From Haloterrigena gelatinilytica (lineage in GTDB: Archaea; Halobacteriota; Halobacteria; Halobacteriales; Natrialbaceae): a DNA stretch of 64,000 nt. The first letter of the stretch is position 1; every line of letters starts with the position of its first letter. Below are positions 52,844-61,490 of this stretch, piece by piece. The position numbers and the translations under genes were made by a program. The notes under the pieces were generated by a model. The model did not search any database, had not been told where the DNA came from, and saw only the letters and a list, made by a program, of their open reading frames with translations. The stretch is taken from contig NZ_JABUQZ010000001.1 in the NCBI RefSeq assembly GCF_013342145.1, positions 1,798,001 through 1,862,000 on the forward strand, in the 5' to 3' direction.

Positions 52844-53809
52844 ATGGTTCGACCTTCACGACGCAGTGAAGCAGCGCAGGGCAGTGTATCGAGGCGGAGA
52901 GCGGCCATTGGACTGCTTCTCGTTGGAGTGGTTCTGGGATCACTTGTTACTCCGGTTGCCGGAGCGCAAGCAACGACCGTCAGTCAACAGGCGGACGGCC
53001 AACAGACGTCGTGGACGGTCACGGTGACCTCCGTCACTGATGGTGATACGATGGACGTGAGAATGCCGGACGGGAGCACCGAGACGATTCGACTGCTCGG
53101 TGTCGATACGCCCGAGACCAGTAGCTGGAATACGGAGCCGTCTGAATGGGACAGTATCCCTGAGAGCTCCGACGGTCGGGAATGGCTGGAACAGTGGGGC
53201 GGTCACGCGAGTGACTACGCAGAAGAACGGCTTGCCGGCGAAGAAATATACATCGAAGGCGATCCGGAAGCCGATCGACGCGGCACGTACGATCGGCTGC
53301 TCGTGTACGCGTATCAGTCCAAATCATCCTCGAAATCGTTCAATATGCGGCTTCTCGAGAACGGGTATGCGCGAATGTACGACAGTCAGTTCACGAAACG
53401 ATCAGCGTATCAGGCAGCGGAGTCCGAGGCACGCAACGACGGTATCGGTGTTTGGGACTATGCGACAGGAGATTTCACCGATGATCTTTCGATCTCGACT
53501 ATCCACGCCGATGCCGCAGGGAGTGATAACTCCAATCTGAACGACGAGTATATCGAAGTAACGAACGAGAGGAGTACAGCCGTCGATATGACGGGTTGGA
53601 CGTTCTCTGATGCAGCTGGTCATACCTACTACTTCCCGGCTGGATTTGAGTTGGGTGCGGGCGAATCGGTGACCATCTATACCGGTAGTGGATCGGACAC
53701 GGATTCAGAACTCTACTGGGGTCAAAGTAGTGCGGTCTGGAATAACGACGGTGATACGGTAACCGTGACGAGCGCTGACGGCGAGACGGTCACCACTCGC
53801 GCGTACTAA
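52844..53809 (+). CDS. Exported thermonuclease-like protein with lamin-tail domain
   Basis: A 321-residue secreted protein with an N-terminal signal (AAIGLLLVGVVLGSLVTPVAG). Residues 55-195 are an SNase (Staphylococcal nuclease) domain: SVTDGDTMDVRMPDG, IRLLGVDTPE (catalytic Arg and Asp region), and RGTYDRLLVYAY. A lamin-tail domain (LTD) follows: NDEYIEVTNERSTAVDMTGW, then FELGAGESVTIYTGSG. It would cut extracellular DNA for nutrients or defence. A/T-rich island with less biased codons. Confidence 0.92.
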   Translation: MVRPSRRSEAAQGSVSRRRAAIGLLLVGVVLGSLVTPVAGAQATTVSQQADGQQTSWTVTVTSVTDGDTMDVRMPDGSTETIRLLGVDTPETSSWNTEPSEWDSIPESSDGREWLEQWGGHASDYAEERLAGEEIYIEGDPEADRRGTYDRLLVYAYQSKSSSKSFNMRLLENGYARMYDSQFTKRSAYQAAESEARNDGIGVWDYATGDFTDDLSISTIHADAAGSDNSNLNDEYIEVTNERSTAVDMTGWTFSDAAGHTYYFPAGFELGAGESVTIYTGSGSDTDSELYWGQSSAVWNNDGDTVTVTSADGETVTTRAY

Positions 53810-54277
53810 GCCGCCAAGTAAGCGATCTTCTTTCTCGGATCAGGTCGAAGATACCATCTTGTCTCAGTTGACGTCCGAGGCCGTGGATCAATCACCGAGA
53901 TATTCACGGTTTCGGCTCTGTTGCGTTCGCGCCCTGTATTCAGCACAGCACAAATTAGACTATCGTCAACTCACAGGGGTCAGGTATTCAGTTCACGTGT
54001 CTCCTCACCAGATGTGTTGTATCCGATAATACCGGGAAAGTCAGACAAGAAGTGTCCGCAAGCCCGGTTTTCGCGGACAATTCTCCTCGAGATCGGAGCC
54101 GATGCCCGTACTGACAGAGCGTTCAATCCATTCCCTGTCCGAGACCGTTCGGTGTCGGAGGCCCGGACGGGACGCTAAATAATTAGTCCTCCTCGGCGAC
54201 CGTCGATCGTACTATTGAGAGTCTGGTTCTTCGGTGAGAGGGGTCATTGGTCGAAATGGAACACGGAGGATCCACCA
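53810..54277. other. Low-GC intergenic stretch, nothing recognised
   Basis: About 470 bases after the nuclease gene. A short inverted repeat, TGTCCGC at 54054 and GCGGACA near 54074, lies in its middle. No family match in any frame. This may be decayed DNA within the island. Confidence 0.45.
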
Positions 54278-54710
54278 ATGGCCGACTACAACGCTACCGA
54301 TGCGATGTCGAGACGGAATGGACTCAAAGCAACCGGGGGGCTGCTCGCCGGGACGACAACGTTCGCTGGGTCTGGGGTCGCTGAGACTGAGGCGGAACCA
54401 GAACCTCAATTCGAGACTGAGTCAGAGCCAGAACCCCAATTCGAGATCGAAGACGCAAACGAGGAGGTCATCGATCCCGGAGCGCGTCCTGTATCCGGGG
54501 TCACGTACTGACCCAGCGGACCCCGAGGTCCTCCTCGACGGCACCTTCATTGACTTCGGCGTCATCGTTCGCGAGGACTCCGTGTGGCTCCTCGAGGACA
54601 CTGGGGACTCGCCAAACCCGTCGAGATGGAACGCCTCGATAAACGGATCTACAGAATGTAGTTCCGCACACGGGACATCCGCTGGCCGTCGAGGGAATAT
54701 CGGGGCGTAA
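54278..54710 (+). pseudogene. Broken Tat-exported protein gene
   Basis: The first frame opens MADYNATDAMSRRNGLKATG with a Tat signal (LLAGTTTFAGSGVAE), then a twice-repeated EPEPQFE segment, and stops at 54511. From about 54480, sequence with a haloarchaeal composition goes on in the +1 frame (DPADPEVLLDGTFIDFGVIV, then WLLEDTGDSPNPSRW) to 54710. A one-base insertion (or two-base deletion) around 54450-54500 would restore a single protein. Probably a decayed gene. Confidence 0.55.
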
Positions 54711-54722
54711 CGCAGCGGTGAT

Positions 54723-56405
54723 TCAGGCGGGTGAGCGCGCCGTGAACGCCAGATCGATCAGCCCATCCGCAGATCCGTGGACCGTGATATTTCCGACTAA
54801 GTGATCGTTAACGTACAACTCGTAGGTCCCGGGGTTGTCGAACGACTCCGTGAGGATCGTTTGGCGGCTTCCGGTTGCCGCGATCGACAGTTCCCGCTGG
54901 TCGACGACGGTATCGTCACGGATGAGCCGCACGGTGTACGTGCCGTCAGCGCCGCCGACGTTGGTGACGCGTACCACGACGTCGACGCTTTCGCCGGCGC
55001 TGATCTCCGTGACGCTCACGGCCGCGTCGTCGATGCGGAAGTTCGCCTGTTTGATTCCGGTCGCGAAGTCCAACAGTCCCGGCGACTCCGTTTCGAAGAA
55101 GTAGTGCGTCCGACTCTCGTCCACGAGCGTCGTCGGAAGCTCGATCCACTGGCCGTTTTGATGCGTGTACAGGGCCACGTCGTCCGGAGCCTCGTCTCCG
55201 GCCAGTTGATCCTGCCTCACGCGGAAGGTGATGGTGACGTCCCGAAGGTCCTCGTTCGCGATGGTGCTGTCCATCGAGACGAACGCCACCTCCTCGGTTC
55301 CGTCGGCGGGTTCGAACGCAGGCGCCCCTTCGAACTGCGCGTCCCGTTTCGTGACGTTGATCGAGAACTCCCCGCCCCGCTCAGGGGTGTACGAGAGTGC
55401 GTCGATCGCGACGGTATCGTCTCGAGTGGCCGGCCACGAGATGTTGAGCGACTGCGTCGCGTTCGGCTCCGCGTCGACGACGGATGCGTTCACGTGCGTC
55501 CGGTCCGTTTTGATGTGCGACGGCGAGACGCGGGCCACCGTCGGCGTGTTAGTGAGCCACAGGTTCCGCTGTGGCTGCTCGGGGTCGTCGCTCAGGATGT
55601 GCATCGTCGCGAACCGCGCCGCCGGTTCCGACTGCGTAAATCGCACGGGAACCTCCCGACTCTGTCCCGGTTCGATCGTGAACGGACCGCTAGCCGCCGG
55701 TTCGAAGGCGGCTCGATCGGGACCGACGATTCGCAACGCGTCGACGGTCAGCGGTGCAGTCCCGTTGTTCGTGAGGGTGAACGTCTCCGCAACCGTCTGG
55801 TCTGTCACGTTCGCGAACTGGAGTTGCTCCCGGTCGACTTCGATGTCCGGTGTGACGCCAGTCCCGGTCAGATCAGCGGTCGCGAGCGGTCCGGTAGCTC
55901 GCTCGAGCCGAAGCGTCGCGCGATGAGTGCCGTCGCGGTCGGGGCTGAAGACGACCGTTACGTGCTCCGTTTCGCCGGGTTCGATCGACGAGACGGGACC
56001 GTCGGTAACGGTGAAGGCGTCAGCATCGTCCCCCTCGATCGTGGCGTCGGTCACCGTCACGGGATCCGGCCCGATATTGAGGATTGGCACTTCGCGAGTC
56101 GCGTTCGATCCGACTGCGGTCCGGCCGAAATCCGCCGTCTGGGCGGTACCGAACGCGACGCGTGCAGCGTTCGAACCCGGTTCGAGTGCGTTCGCTTCGT
56201 CGGCGCCATCGACTCGAGCGGCATCGGAATCGCACGCACACTGCTTCTGTGCGCTTTCGATCGACGGTTCGCTCGGCGCGGCACCGGCTGCACCGTCGGC
56301 CGCCCAGACGACGCCGCCGGTCAACGCACCCGTCACCGAAAGGACGGTGAGACACACCAACAGCCTCCTCGAACGGTTCCCGATGGTCGTGCTCAATGTT
56401 AACAT
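54723..56405 (-). CDS. Surface protein with choice-of-anchor D and PGF-pre-PGF-like domains
   Basis: A 560-residue exported protein. The N-terminal signal is LLVCLTVLSVTGALTGGVVW. Two choice-of-anchor D-type immunoglobulin-like domains follow (DFGRTAVGSNATREVPILNI; VTDQTVAETFTLTNNGTAPL). A PGF-pre-PGF-like region spans about residues 370-460 (FRVRQDQLAGDEAPDDVALY, THYFFETESPGLLDFATGI), then a CARDB-like domain. No C-terminal membrane anchor or PGF tail is present, so it may be released or bound non-covalently. The choice-of-anchor D modules are often in archaeal surface and signalling proteins. Confidence 0.8.
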   Translation of the reverse strand: MLTLSTTIGNRSRRLLVCLTVLSVTGALTGGVVWAADGAAGAAPSEPSIESAQKQCACDSDAARVDGADEANALEPGSNAARVAFGTAQTADFGRTAVGSNATREVPILNIGPDPVTVTDATIEGDDADAFTVTDGPVSSIEPGETEHVTVVFSPDRDGTHRATLRLERATGPLATADLTGTGVTPDIEVDREQLQFANVTDQTVAETFTLTNNGTAPLTVDALRIVGPDRAAFEPAASGPFTIEPGQSREVPVRFTQSEPAARFATMHILSDDPEQPQRNLWLTNTPTVARVSPSHIKTDRTHVNASVVDAEPNATQSLNISWPATRDDTVAIDALSYTPERGGEFSINVTKRDAQFEGAPAFEPADGTEEVAFVSMDSTIANEDLRDVTITFRVRQDQLAGDEAPDDVALYTHQNGQWIELPTTLVDESRTHYFFETESPGLLDFATGIKQANFRIDDAAVSVTEISAGESVDVVVRVTNVGGADGTYTVRLIRDDTVVDQRELSIAATGSRQTILTESFDNPGTYELYVNDHLVGNITVHGSADGLIDLAFTARSPA

Positions 56406-56713
56406 GTCTCTCGAATGGAGCTACGATCAGCCGGTTATTAGATGGACGGGTGTGCTCGAGCGATTACAATTCAGTATCTCGGTGATAGTATTGGCGAGAG
56501 ACGGGATCGGTCGTGGACGCTGCTAGGTTGCTATCGGCGTCTCGAGGCGTGCACCGTGGCCAGAGACGGCTCCGCGCAGCAATGTCTCAGGCAAAAACGT
56601 GCGGCCGAGCCGGTAGTGCTAGCTGTCTAGAGCGGGTCGCGAGATCGCGCACTCGGCTATTTAGCTAGGTACGCTTCGGTAACGGAGGTCCATCGTCCAA
56701 TTGGAGAACGACA
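56406..56713. other. Intergenic stretch without recognised gene
   Basis: About 310 bases between the surface-protein start and the first small acidic gene. It should hold the divergent promoters of both, but no strong TATA box stands out. No RNA gene or repeat was recognised. Confidence 0.45.
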
Positions 56714-56890
56714 ATGACCGACACCACCGACACCCGCGACCCCGACGAATTCGAGATCGAGCCAGTATCGTCGATCCCGGCGACGCACGATGCGATCGAG
56801 TTTCGCGACGAGATGCTCGTCTACGATCGTAACGACCCCGACCGGTGGGTGCAGTCGACGGAGAGCATCTCCCTGAAGGAGTTCCGGTGA
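56714..56890 (+). CDS. Small acidic protein, DUF7331-like
   Basis: A 58-residue protein: MTDTTDTRDPDEFEIEPVSS, then IEFRDEMLVYDRNDPDRWVQ and STESISLKEFR. The segment LVYDRNDPDRWVQSTE is similar to IQDRENDQAWIQSTH of the gene at 57143-57307. The pattern, a short acidic protein with a strand-turn-strand and Trp-x-Gln-Ser-Thr, resembles the DUF7331 family of Halobacteria. Function unknown. Confidence 0.7.
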   Translation: MTDTTDTRDPDEFEIEPVSSIPATHDAIEFRDEMLVYDRNDPDRWVQSTESISLKEFR

Positions 56891-57142
56891 GAACCGACGC
56901 CGGCGAACGACATCGGCCTCCCCGCACCTGAGCGGCGCCTTCTCGGCACCGATTGGCACGGCGTCGGTCGGAGAAACCGACATTGTCGGCAGTCTACGCA
57001 TCACGTGAATAGTCTCGAGGGCCAGCAGGACCGAGCGTGAGCAACATCGGCGTTCGCCAGGCTCTCCGTGGTATCGTGCGACCGGAATACCGGCGGTTTC
57101 GGACGTTACAATCGATCGCCGATTCGCCGCGAAAGATGCCGA

Positions 57143-57307
57143 TTACCGAGAGGCCGGGACGGCGTGCGTCGACTGGATCCACGCCTGGTCGTTCTCCCTG
57201 TCCTGGATGACGGACACCGATTCGTCATCCATCGTGTACTCGATGTAGCGGTACTGTTCGAAGGGGTCGTGCTCCGCGGCCGAAGCGGTCGAATCGTGTT
57301 CGGTCAT
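57143..57307 (-). CDS. Small acidic protein, DUF7331-like (second copy)
   Basis: A 54-residue protein: MTEHDSTASAAEHDPFEQYR, then YIEYTMDDESVSVIQDREND and QAWIQSTHAVPASR. The DRxNDxxWxQST motif matches the gene at 56714-56890. The two genes are convergent and separated by about 250 bases. They were probably duplicated long ago, since only the motif is preserved. Confidence 0.65.
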   Translation of the reverse strand: MTEHDSTASAAEHDPFEQYRYIEYTMDDESVSVIQDRENDQAWIQSTHAVPASR

Positions 57308-57503
57308 CGGTGGTCCCTCGTAACTACACGTGGTGCTACGGAGTGGAGCCTCGAGGAATCAGCCGCTTAGTATCCAAACCAACGGTCGCATCCGGACCCC
57401 TAGCTATTGAGCGTGGAGCGGCGAGCGGCGATTGGAATACTAAGGAGGGGTTCCTTCGGAGACGCCAGCCGTCCGATCGTACGCAAACGGGTGAACCGAG
57501 ACC

Positions 57504-57764
57504 ATGAGCGAATCCGACACGTCCGATTCGACCGCGACCCGGACCGCGGCCGCGCTGAGCGACAAGCAGCGTCGCATCCTTCGGTACCTCCGCGGGCAGA
57601 GCCAGACGAACACCTACTTCAAGTCCCGTCTCATCGGCGACGACTTGGGTATGAGCGCCAAGGAAGTCGGCGTGAACATGCCGGCGCTCGTCGACGGCGA
57701 GTTCGACGTGACCGTCGAGAAGTGGGGCTACTCCAGTTCGACGACGTGGAAGGTGACGAACTGA
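57504..57764 (+). CDS. Winged-helix protein, DUF7123-like
   Basis: An 86-residue protein: LSDKQRRILRYLRGQSQTNT, YFKSRLIGDDLGMSAKEVGV, then VEKWGYSSSTTWKVTN. The segment YFKSxxIxDxLGxSxKEVG followed by an IEKWxYxSxTTWxV wing is typical of the DUF7123 winged-helix family of Halobacteria. DNA-binding is likely; targets unknown. It lies 180 bases upstream of the Bat-type regulator. Confidence 0.78.
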   Translation: MSESDTSDSTATRTAAALSDKQRRILRYLRGQSQTNTYFKSRLIGDDLGMSAKEVGVNMPALVDGEFDVTVEKWGYSSSTTWKVTN

Positions 57765-57944
57765 CCGCATCGCACGACGCTCCGGCAACGCGCACCCTCG
57801 TTTCTCTCGACGACCGATCCATCTGGGCCCGTATCGGTTGCGCCCAGCGGACAGTGGCGACGAGCCGTCCCGTTTGACGACCGGCTCCCGGCGAACGTCC
57901 CCGTCGACTCGAGGCGTCCGTTCGCCCCCTCTCCCACCGCCAGC

Positions 57945-59585
57945 GTGGAAAGATTCACGTACAATAGTGCGCTATCGACTAGCATGGAGGGGGTCCTCGA
58001 CGGGGTCACCGACGGCGTGCTCGTCGTCGACACCGACTGGCGGATTACGACGGCTAACGCTGTCGCGGCGGACCTGCTCGAGCGAGAGCGCGACACCCTC
58101 GTCGGGGCCGATATCAGGGACGTGTTCCCGCGATCGTTCGCGGCGACGTTTCACGAGCACTTCGGCGGCGACGATCCGGAGCCGACCGAGATCACCTTCG
58201 AGGAGTACTTCCCGGAGCTAGACGTCTGGCTTCGCGTTCGGACGACGACGATCGGAGAGCGGTTCGCGGTCTACTACCGAGACGTGACCGACCGGAAAGC
58301 CCTCGAGGGCGACCTCGAGGATCGGGAGGCGGAACTGGCCCGCCTCGAGCGGATCAACAACATCGTCCAGAAGATCATTCGGGACCTCGTCGGGGCTACG
58401 ACCCGAGAGGAAGTCGAGGAACTGGTCTGTAAGCGGCTCGCGGAAACCGACCTGTACGAGTTTACGGTGATCGGCGAGCGAGAGATGACGGGTGAACAGA
58501 TCGTCTGTCGAACGGCGGCCGGCGAGCACGACGGGATTCTCGACCTCATCGTCGAGAGCGGTGCCGACGCCGACGGCTCGAGGGGACCGGAGTTCGCGAC
58601 GATGGAGACCGGGGAAACGCGAGTCGTCCGCCATCTCGTGGACGACGAGTCGGTTCCCGAACCGGTCCGCCGAGAAGCGTTCGCTCGCGGATTGCAGTCG
58701 AGCATCGTCGTCCCGCTCCGGTACGGGAACACCACCTACGGGGTGTTGAGCGTCTATGCACTCGATCCGGACGCCTTCAGCGAGCGCGAACGGGAGAGCC
58801 TGGAAACGCTCGGCGTAACCACCGGGTTCGTCATCAACGCGACTCGCCAGCGCAACCTGTTGCTCTCGGATACGGTCATCGAACTCGCGTTCCGTATCAC
58901 CGACGCCTTCTTCGCGACGGCGTCCGCGCAACTCGATTGCGAACTCGCGGTCGAAGGCATCGTCCCGTTAGACGCTGCGTCGTTACTCTGCTACGTTCGC
59001 GTCGACGGTGCCGAACCCGATGTGCTCCTCGAACTGGCCGACGATCGATCCGACGTCGACGCCGGTCGCGTGATCCACGAGTCCGCTACCGAGACCGGCG
59101 GATTCGCCGAGGTTACGGTGTCCGGACGGTCGCCGATCGTCACGTTAGCCACGTACGGCGCAACCGTCAGAACGGCGGAGTTCGATCGCGGAACCGGCCT
59201 GATCGTCGCGGAAGTGGCGCCCAGCAGCGACATTCGAGAAGTCGTCGAGGCCGTCGGCGAGCGGTTTCCCAGATCGGAATTACTGTCGAAACTCGACCGC
59301 GAACGACCGATCGAAACGGTACAGGAGTTCCGGAGCGGGCTCCACGAACGCCTGACCGACCGCCAGCGAAACGCCCTCCAGATGGCGTACTACGGCGGGT
59401 ACTTCGAATCGCCGCGAGACAGCACCGCCGAGGAACTCGCCGAGACGCTCGGAATCAGTTCGCCGACGCTTCACCATCATCTCCGAGCGGGGCAGCGGAA
59501 ACTCCTCGACGCCTTCTTCGACGACGACGCGGAGTACGAACGGCCGGTTGCGGTCGACGACCGCCAATCGAGGCGAAACGAATGA
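57945..59585 (+). CDS. PAS-GAF-HTH-10 (Bat-type) regulator
   Basis: A 546-residue protein. PAS domain: VTDGVLVVDTDWRITTANAV and YYRDVTDRKALEGDLEDREA. A GAF domain spans about 140-300 (GLQSSIVVPLRYGNTTYGVL). A Bat-type middle domain (HTH-associated) and a C-terminal HTH-10 domain (LTDRQRNALQMAYYGGYFES, then LAETLGISSPTLHHHLRAGQ) follow. It starts with GTG; ATG 57984 is the alternative. It overlaps the next histidine kinase by four bases (ATGA at 59582), so both are made from the same message. Confidence 0.9.
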   Translation: MERFTYNSALSTSMEGVLDGVTDGVLVVDTDWRITTANAVAADLLERERDTLVGADIRDVFPRSFAATFHEHFGGDDPEPTEITFEEYFPELDVWLRVRTTTIGERFAVYYRDVTDRKALEGDLEDREAELARLERINNIVQKIIRDLVGATTREEVEELVCKRLAETDLYEFTVIGEREMTGEQIVCRTAAGEHDGILDLIVESGADADGSRGPEFATMETGETRVVRHLVDDESVPEPVRREAFARGLQSSIVVPLRYGNTTYGVLSVYALDPDAFSERERESLETLGVTTGFVINATRQRNLLLSDTVIELAFRITDAFFATASAQLDCELAVEGIVPLDAASLLCYVRVDGAEPDVLLELADDRSDVDAGRVIHESATETGGFAEVTVSGRSPIVTLATYGATVRTAEFDRGTGLIVAEVAPSSDIREVVEAVGERFPRSELLSKLDRERPIETVQEFRSGLHERLTDRQRNALQMAYYGGYFESPRDSTAEELAETLGISSPTLHHHLRAGQRKLLDAFFDDDAEYERPVAVDDRQSRRNE

Positions 59586-60760
59586 CCGGTCGCAGCAACC
59601 GGCGGGACGGGGCCCCCTTCGAACGGCGACGCGACGACCTGCCCGCCCCGCTCGTCGCCGACGGCGGACCGACGCGACGCCTCTTTCGGCGTTTCCCCGA
59701 CCCGCTCCTCTACTACGAGGTCGAAGGCGGAACCGCCGTAGTGCGCGCGGTCAATCCCGCGTTCGAGACGGCCTTCGAGGTCGGCGAAGCGTCGATCAGG
59801 GACGCTCCCCTCCGCGAACGCCTGCTTCCCCGACCGACTGACCGTGACTCCGGTCCGCGCTGGGAACTGGCGACCGCCGCGGGGAACGCGACGCGACCGT
59901 CCGAGGGAGACGAGCCGGACGCAGGCGCGACCGGAGCGGCGATCCTCGAACAACTCGATGCGGGCGAACGAGTGACCGTCGGGATTCGCCGCGGAGCCGA
60001 CGACGAGCGGCGGTACTTCCGTCTCGAGGCCATCCCGTCTCCGGACGAGGACGGAGACGGTGGTGGGGACGCCGGCGGCTACGTCGTCTACACGACCGTG
60101 ACGGAGTTACGCCGGCGCGTCGACCGCGTGACGACGCGCGCCGACCGGCTCGAGCGAGTCGTCAACGTCGCGGCGCACGATCTCAGAAACCCGCTGGAGG
60201 TCGCGAAAATCCGCCTCGAGGCAGCTCGCGATACGGGCGAGGACGTTCACTTCGAGAAAGTCGAGGGCGCGCTCGATCGGATCGAGCGGCTGATTCGGGA
60301 CGCGCTCTCGGTCGGCGGGACGGAGGTCGAACCGAGCGGTAGCGTTGCCGTCGGCGATATCGCCGAAACGGCGTGGGAGACCGTCGAAACGGCCGATGCC
60401 GCGCTCGTTCTCGAGGCCGACCTCCCGACGGTCGAGGCCGACGCCGAGAGGCTCCAGCAGGTCTTCGAGAACGTATTCCGAAACGCGGTCGAACACGGCG
60501 GTCGGGACGCGACCGTGACGGTCGGCGGCCTGGACGGCGGGTTCTACGTCGCCGACGACGGGCCGGGCGTTCCCCCCGCGGAGCGCGAGCGAGTGTTCGA
60601 ACCCGGTTACTCGAGCGGAGACGGTACCACCGGATTGGGACTGGCTATCGCCCGCCAACTCGTCGAAGACCACGGCTGGAACGTGACGCTCACGGCCGGC
60701 GACGCCGGGGGCGCGCGCTTCGAGTTCCGCGGGGTCGAGACCGATGAGAGAGCGCCATAG
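59582..60760 (+). CDS. Histidine kinase with PAS-like domain
   Basis: A 392-residue soluble kinase. A PAS-like region is at about 30-170 (LLYYEVEGGTAVVRAVNPAF). The phospho-acceptor His199 is in VNVAAHDLRNPLEVAK. The catalytic domain has the N box NVFRNAVEHGG, G1 DDGPGVPPAERERVFEPGYS and G2 TGLGLAIARQLVEDHG. It is coupled to the Bat-type regulator gene (four-base overlap), so it may control or be controlled by it. No receiver domain is attached. Confidence 0.92.
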   Translation: MTGRSNRRDGAPFERRRDDLPAPLVADGGPTRRLFRRFPDPLLYYEVEGGTAVVRAVNPAFETAFEVGEASIRDAPLRERLLPRPTDRDSGPRWELATAAGNATRPSEGDEPDAGATGAAILEQLDAGERVTVGIRRGADDERRYFRLEAIPSPDEDGDGGGDAGGYVVYTTVTELRRRVDRVTTRADRLERVVNVAAHDLRNPLEVAKIRLEAARDTGEDVHFEKVEGALDRIERLIRDALSVGGTEVEPSGSVAVGDIAETAWETVETADAALVLEADLPTVEADAERLQQVFENVFRNAVEHGGRDATVTVGGLDGGFYVADDGPGVPPAERERVFEPGYSSGDGTTGLGLAIARQLVEDHGWNVTLTAGDAGGARFEFRGVETDERAP

Positions 60761-60776
60761 GCGGCTGCCGTGACGG

Positions 60777-61349
60777 CTACCCTTCGCCCCGATTGATCGC
60801 GGTGAACGTCTCGACCATTCGATCGAAATCATCCCGCGGCACCTCCAGTCCCTCGCGAAGTTTCGCGACCCGACGTTGCATGCGGACGTACTCGCTCGAC
60901 TCCTCGAGCTGTTCGGGCGTGTGTTCGGCCTCGAGTACCGAGAGTTTCGCCGTGAGGCTGAAGAACTCCGAGAGCGGATCGTCGTAAGACGCGGCGGTCG
61001 CCTGTTGTTCGACTGCCGCGAAGAGATCGTCCTTCTCGATCGGCTTACACAGGTAGTCGTCGAACGGCATATCGACGATATCGAATCCGGGATTCACGGC
61101 CGTTACCATGATGACCTGGCAGTCGTGTCCCCGATCGCGGATCTCCGTTAACACCTTGTCGCCGGAGAACGGCATCCGTCGATCCAGCAGTACCACGTCG
61201 ACGGTGTCGTCCATCTCCTGGAGGCACTCCTCGCCCCCGTACGCCGTCCGGACGTCGTCGTACCGCCGCCGAAGACGGAGCGCGTACGCGTCCGCCACCT
61301 CGCGCTCGTCGTCGACGACGAGCAGTGTCGGGCTCTGATCGTGGTACAT
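60777..61349 (-). CDS. HalX-type response regulator
   Basis: A 190-residue protein. The receiver domain has PTLLVVDDEREVADAYALRL, the phospho-acceptor Asp56 in DVVLLDRRMP, and the Lys in DDYLCKPIEKDD. A C-terminal HalX domain follows (LSVLEAEHTPEQLEESSEYV to the end), a helical output used by haloarchaeal regulators. It is convergent with the histidine kinase before it and divergent from the membrane kinase at 61491, so it could serve either. Confidence 0.92.
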   Translation of the reverse strand: MYHDQSPTLLVVDDEREVADAYALRLRRRYDDVRTAYGGEECLQEMDDTVDVVLLDRRMPFSGDKVLTEIRDRGHDCQVIMVTAVNPGFDIVDMPFDDYLCKPIEKDDLFAAVEQQATAASYDDPLSEFFSLTAKLSVLEAEHTPEQLEESSEYVRMQRRVAKLREGLEVPRDDFDRMVETFTAINRGEG

Positions 61350-61490
61350 GCTAACGAATATCCTAGAGGAGTTCGCCCGTGACCGAGTTATAGCTTTCGT
61401 GCGCGGCCGGTCGCGGATGTCCGACGCGTTCGTTGCGTGCCCTTAAGTGCGCGCACCGAGTACTATGATGGTTGTTACCACAAACCAGTG

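Noticed and set aside
53914-53924. GGCTCTGTTGC, similar to the ends of some IS6-family elements
   Set aside because: Only eleven bases; no matching inverted end or transposase was found nearby.
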